A DNA stretch of 64,000 nt from Sipunculus nudus (Eukaryota; Annelida; Sipuncula; Golfingiida; Sipunculidae), in contig CM049308.1 of NCBI GenBank assembly GCA_026874595.1, forward strand, positions 41,280,527 to 41,344,526, read 5' to 3'. Positions within the stretch are counted from its first letter, which is position 1; every line of letters starts with the position of its first letter. The notes beneath the pieces are model-generated. The model saw only the letters and a program-made list of their open reading frames with translations, ran no database searches and had not been told where the DNA came from. A program made the position numbers and the translations under genes. Of this stretch, positions 61,701 to 64,000 are shown in pieces.

Positions 61701-64000
61701 GTGTCACAAGATTGTCACAAACATGGCATAGAATTTCCCAATCAAATTCACAAGCAAGTATAAAGGGTGTGTGTCACAAGATTGTCACAAACGTGGCATA
61801 GACTTTTCCAAGCAAATTTACAAGCAAGTATAAAGGGTGTGTGTCACAAGATTGTCACTGTCACAAGATTGTCACAAACATGGCATAGACTTTCCCAAGC
61901 AAATTTACCAGCAAGCATAAAGGGTGTGTGTCACAAGATTGTCACAAAATTGTCACAAACATGGCATAGAATTTCCCAAGCAAATTTACAAGCAAGTATA
62001 AAGGGTGTGTGTCACAAGATTGTCACAAACGTGGCATAGACTTTCCCAAGCAAATTTACAAGCAAGTATAAAGGGTGTGTGTCACAAGATTGTCACTGTC
62101 ACAAGATTGTCACAAACATGGCATAGACTTTCCCAAGCAAATTTACCAGCAAGCATAAACGGAGTGTGTCACAAGATTGTCACAAAATTGTCACAAACAT
62201 GGCACAGACTTTCCCAAGCAAATTTACAAGCAAGTATAAAGGGTGTGTGTCACAAGATTGTCACAAACATGGCATAGACTTCCCCAAGCAAATTTACAAG
62301 CAAGTATAAAGGGTGTGTGTCACAAGATTGTCACTGTCACAAGATTGTCACAAACATGGCATAGACTTTCCCAAGCAAATTTACCAGCAAGCATAAAGGG
62401 AGTGTGTCACAAGATTGTCACAAACATGGCATAGAATTTCCCAATCAAATTCACAAGCAAGTATAAAGGGTGTGTGTCACAAGATTTTCACTGTCACAAG
62501 ATTGTCACAAACGTGGCATAGACTTCCCCAAGCAAATTTACAAGCAAGTATAAAGGGTGTGTGTCACAAGATTGTCACTGTCACAAGATTGTCACAAACA
62601 TGGCATAGACTTTCCCAAGCAAATTTACCAGCAAGCATAGTGGGAGTGTGTCACATGATTGTCACAAGATTGTCACAAAAATGGCACAGACTTTCCCAAA
62701 CAAATTTACAAGCAAGTATAAAGGGTGTGTGTCACAAGATTGTCACTGTCACAAGATTGTCACAAACATTGCACAGACTTTCCTAAGCACATTTACAAGC
62801 ATGTATAAAGGGTGTGTGTCACAAGATTGTCACTGTCAAAAGATTGTCACAAACATGGCACAGACTTTCCCATGAAAATTTACAAGCAAGTATAAAGGGT
62901 GTGTGTCACAAGATTGTCACTGTCACAAGATTGTCACAAACATGGCATAGACTTCCCCAAGCAAATTTACAAGCAAGTATAAAGGGTGTGTGTCACAAGA
63001 TTGTCACTGTCACAAGATTGTCACAAACATGGCATAGACTTTCCCAAGCAAATTTACCAGCAAGCATAGTGGGAGTGTGTCACATGATTGTCACAAGATT
63101 GTCACAAAAATGGCACAGACTTTCCCAAACAAATTTACAAGCAAGTATAAAGGGTGTGTGTCACAAGATTGTCACTGTCACAAGATTGTCACAAACATTG
63201 CACAGACTTTCCTAAGCACATTTACAAGCATGTATAAAGGGTGTGTGTCACAAGATTGTCACTGTCACAAGATTGTCACAAACATGGCATAGACTTTCCT
63301 AAGCAATTTTACAAGCAATTATAAAGGGTGTGTGTTACAAGATTGTCACTGTCAAAAGATTGTCACAAACATGGCACAGACTTTCCCATGAAAATTTACA
63401 AGCAAGTATAAAGGGTGTGTGTCACAAGATTGTCACTGTCACAAGATTGTCACAAACATGGCATAGACTTTCCCAATCAAATATACAAGCAAGTATAAAG
63501 GGTGTGTGTCACAAGATTGTCACTGTCACAAGATTGTCACAAACATGGCATAGACTTTCCCAAGCAAATTTACCAGCAAGCATAAAGGGAGTGTGTCACA
63601 AGATTGTCAAAAAATTGTCACAAACATGGCATAGAATTTCCCAAGCAAATTTACAAGCAAGTATAAAGGTTGTGTGTCACAAGATTGTCACAAACGTGGC
63701 ATAGACTTTCCCAAGCAAATTTACAAACAAGTATAAAGGATGTGTGTCACAAGATTGCCACTGTCACAAGATTGTCACAAACATGGCATAGACTTTCCCA
63801 AGCAAATTTACCAGCAAGCATAAAGGGAGTGTGTCACAAGATTGTCACAAACATGGCATAGAATTTCCCAAGCAAATTTACAAGTAAGTATAAAGGGTGT
63901 GTGTCACAAGATTGTCACAAACGTGGCATAGACTTTTCCAAGCAAATTTACAAGCAAGTATTAAGGGTGTGTGTCACAAGATTGTCACTGTCACAAGATT
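58724..64000 (+). repeat. satellite segment nearly identical to 41.05-46.3 kb (possible false duplication)
   Basis: After the gap the sequence follows 41.05-46.3 kb at an offset of 17,675 that settles to 17,685 (61374/43689, 62005/44320, 62814/45129, 63330/45645). It shares the private 87-bp deletion (2,077-2,078-bp marker spacing) and the rare AAAGGTTGTGTG variant. From 58.7 to 61.2 kb it has many single-base indels not seen elsewhere, for example AAGCCAAGTATA, TTCCCCCAAG, AAGATGTCACTG and GTGTGGTCACAAG. Confidence 0.85.

Larger units (their letters stand above)
15394..64000 (+). repeat. main satellite array (70/81/87-bp monomers, higher-order repeats)
   Basis: A continuous array to the window edge, broken only by the N gap; by length about 600 monomers. 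The 87-bp monomer reads GGGTGTGTGTCACAAGATTG, TCACTGTCACAAGATTG, TCACAAACATGGCATAGAC, TTTCCCAAGCAAATTTAC, AAGCAAGTATAAA. The 70-bp form lacks the 17-bp TCACTGTCACAAGATTG, and the 81-bp form has an 11-bp TCACAA(A/G)ATTG instead. Variants in the CCCAAGCAAATTTAC part (AATCAAATTCAC, CATGAAAATTTAC, AAGCAATTTTAC, AAGCACATTTAC, AATCAAATATAC) recur in fixed order and define higher-order repeats. One frame stays open through 87- and 81-mers and shifts at each 70-mer, which produces many 60-200-codon frames. These are not genes: they lack start context and introns and carry no domain. Confidence 0.97.

Noticed and set aside
15616-63861. Dozens of 60-200-codon open frames of the type CHKIVTVTRLSQTWHRLS as a repeat protein family
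   Set aside because: They are the satellite read in one frame. They end wherever a 70-bp monomer shifts frame, recur on the minus strand in the inverted block, and show no domain, signal peptide or gene context.
15394-64000. CRISPR array
   Set aside because: The sequence repeats throughout; there are no unique spacers. The window is eukaryotic and no cas genes are present.
15394-64000. Centromere identified by a CENP-B box
   Set aside because: I saw no sequence resembling the CENP-B box in the common monomers. A centromeric role remains possible but is unsupported by sequence.

Overview
The window is animal nuclear DNA. It is AT-rich, has spliced exons with GT-AG borders, LTR retroelement pieces, a TA-flanked DNA transposon and very large satellite arrays. 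The dispersed repeats and the retroelement gag type look like those of marine invertebrates, most likely a bivalve mollusc; this is an inference from style, not a species call. There is no prokaryotic gene organisation, rRNA, tRNA or CRISPR.

Layout. (1) 1-647: 5' end of a minus-strand LTR retrotransposon (gag start, leader, primer-binding site, LTR), followed at once by a 59-bp minisatellite (649-942). (2) 1607-8479: exons of one minus-strand gene, the long invertebrate/fungal form of DPH6 (diphthine-ammonia ligase), covering part of its C-terminal RidA-like region. Its introns hold a tandem duplication, a poly-C tract, a 166/335-bp repeat cluster with a hairpin tail, and a mariner-like element. 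(3) 9658-10851: a 53-bp minisatellite split by a solo LTR with a 4-bp target duplication. (4) 10852-11690: the main satellite in reverse orientation. (5) 11703-15390: a separate 77-bp satellite whose units carry a telomere-like GGGTTACCCTAACCC core. (6) 15394-64000: about 48.6 kb of the main satellite in forward orientation. It is built from 87-, 81- and 70-bp monomers arranged in higher-order repeats (5,583, 2,617 and 7,914/7,827 bp), with a 500-N scaffold gap at 58224-58723.

The ATP-pyrophosphatase (N-terminal) half of DPH6 is absent. It must lie beyond the right edge, across more than 54 kb of satellite, or be lost. One exon reads through a TGA unless an internal acceptor is used, and the next exon upstream survives only as a possible stop-broken relic. 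The copy may therefore be decaying. The hundreds of short open frames in the satellite are a by-product of 87 and 81 being multiples of three; none is annotated as a gene.

The most notable structures are the inverted satellite blocks flanking the telomere-like array, the layered higher-order repeats with traceable 87-bp and 11-bp deletions, and strong signs that the segment right of the gap is an unpolished contig end nearly identical to 41.05-46.3 kb.
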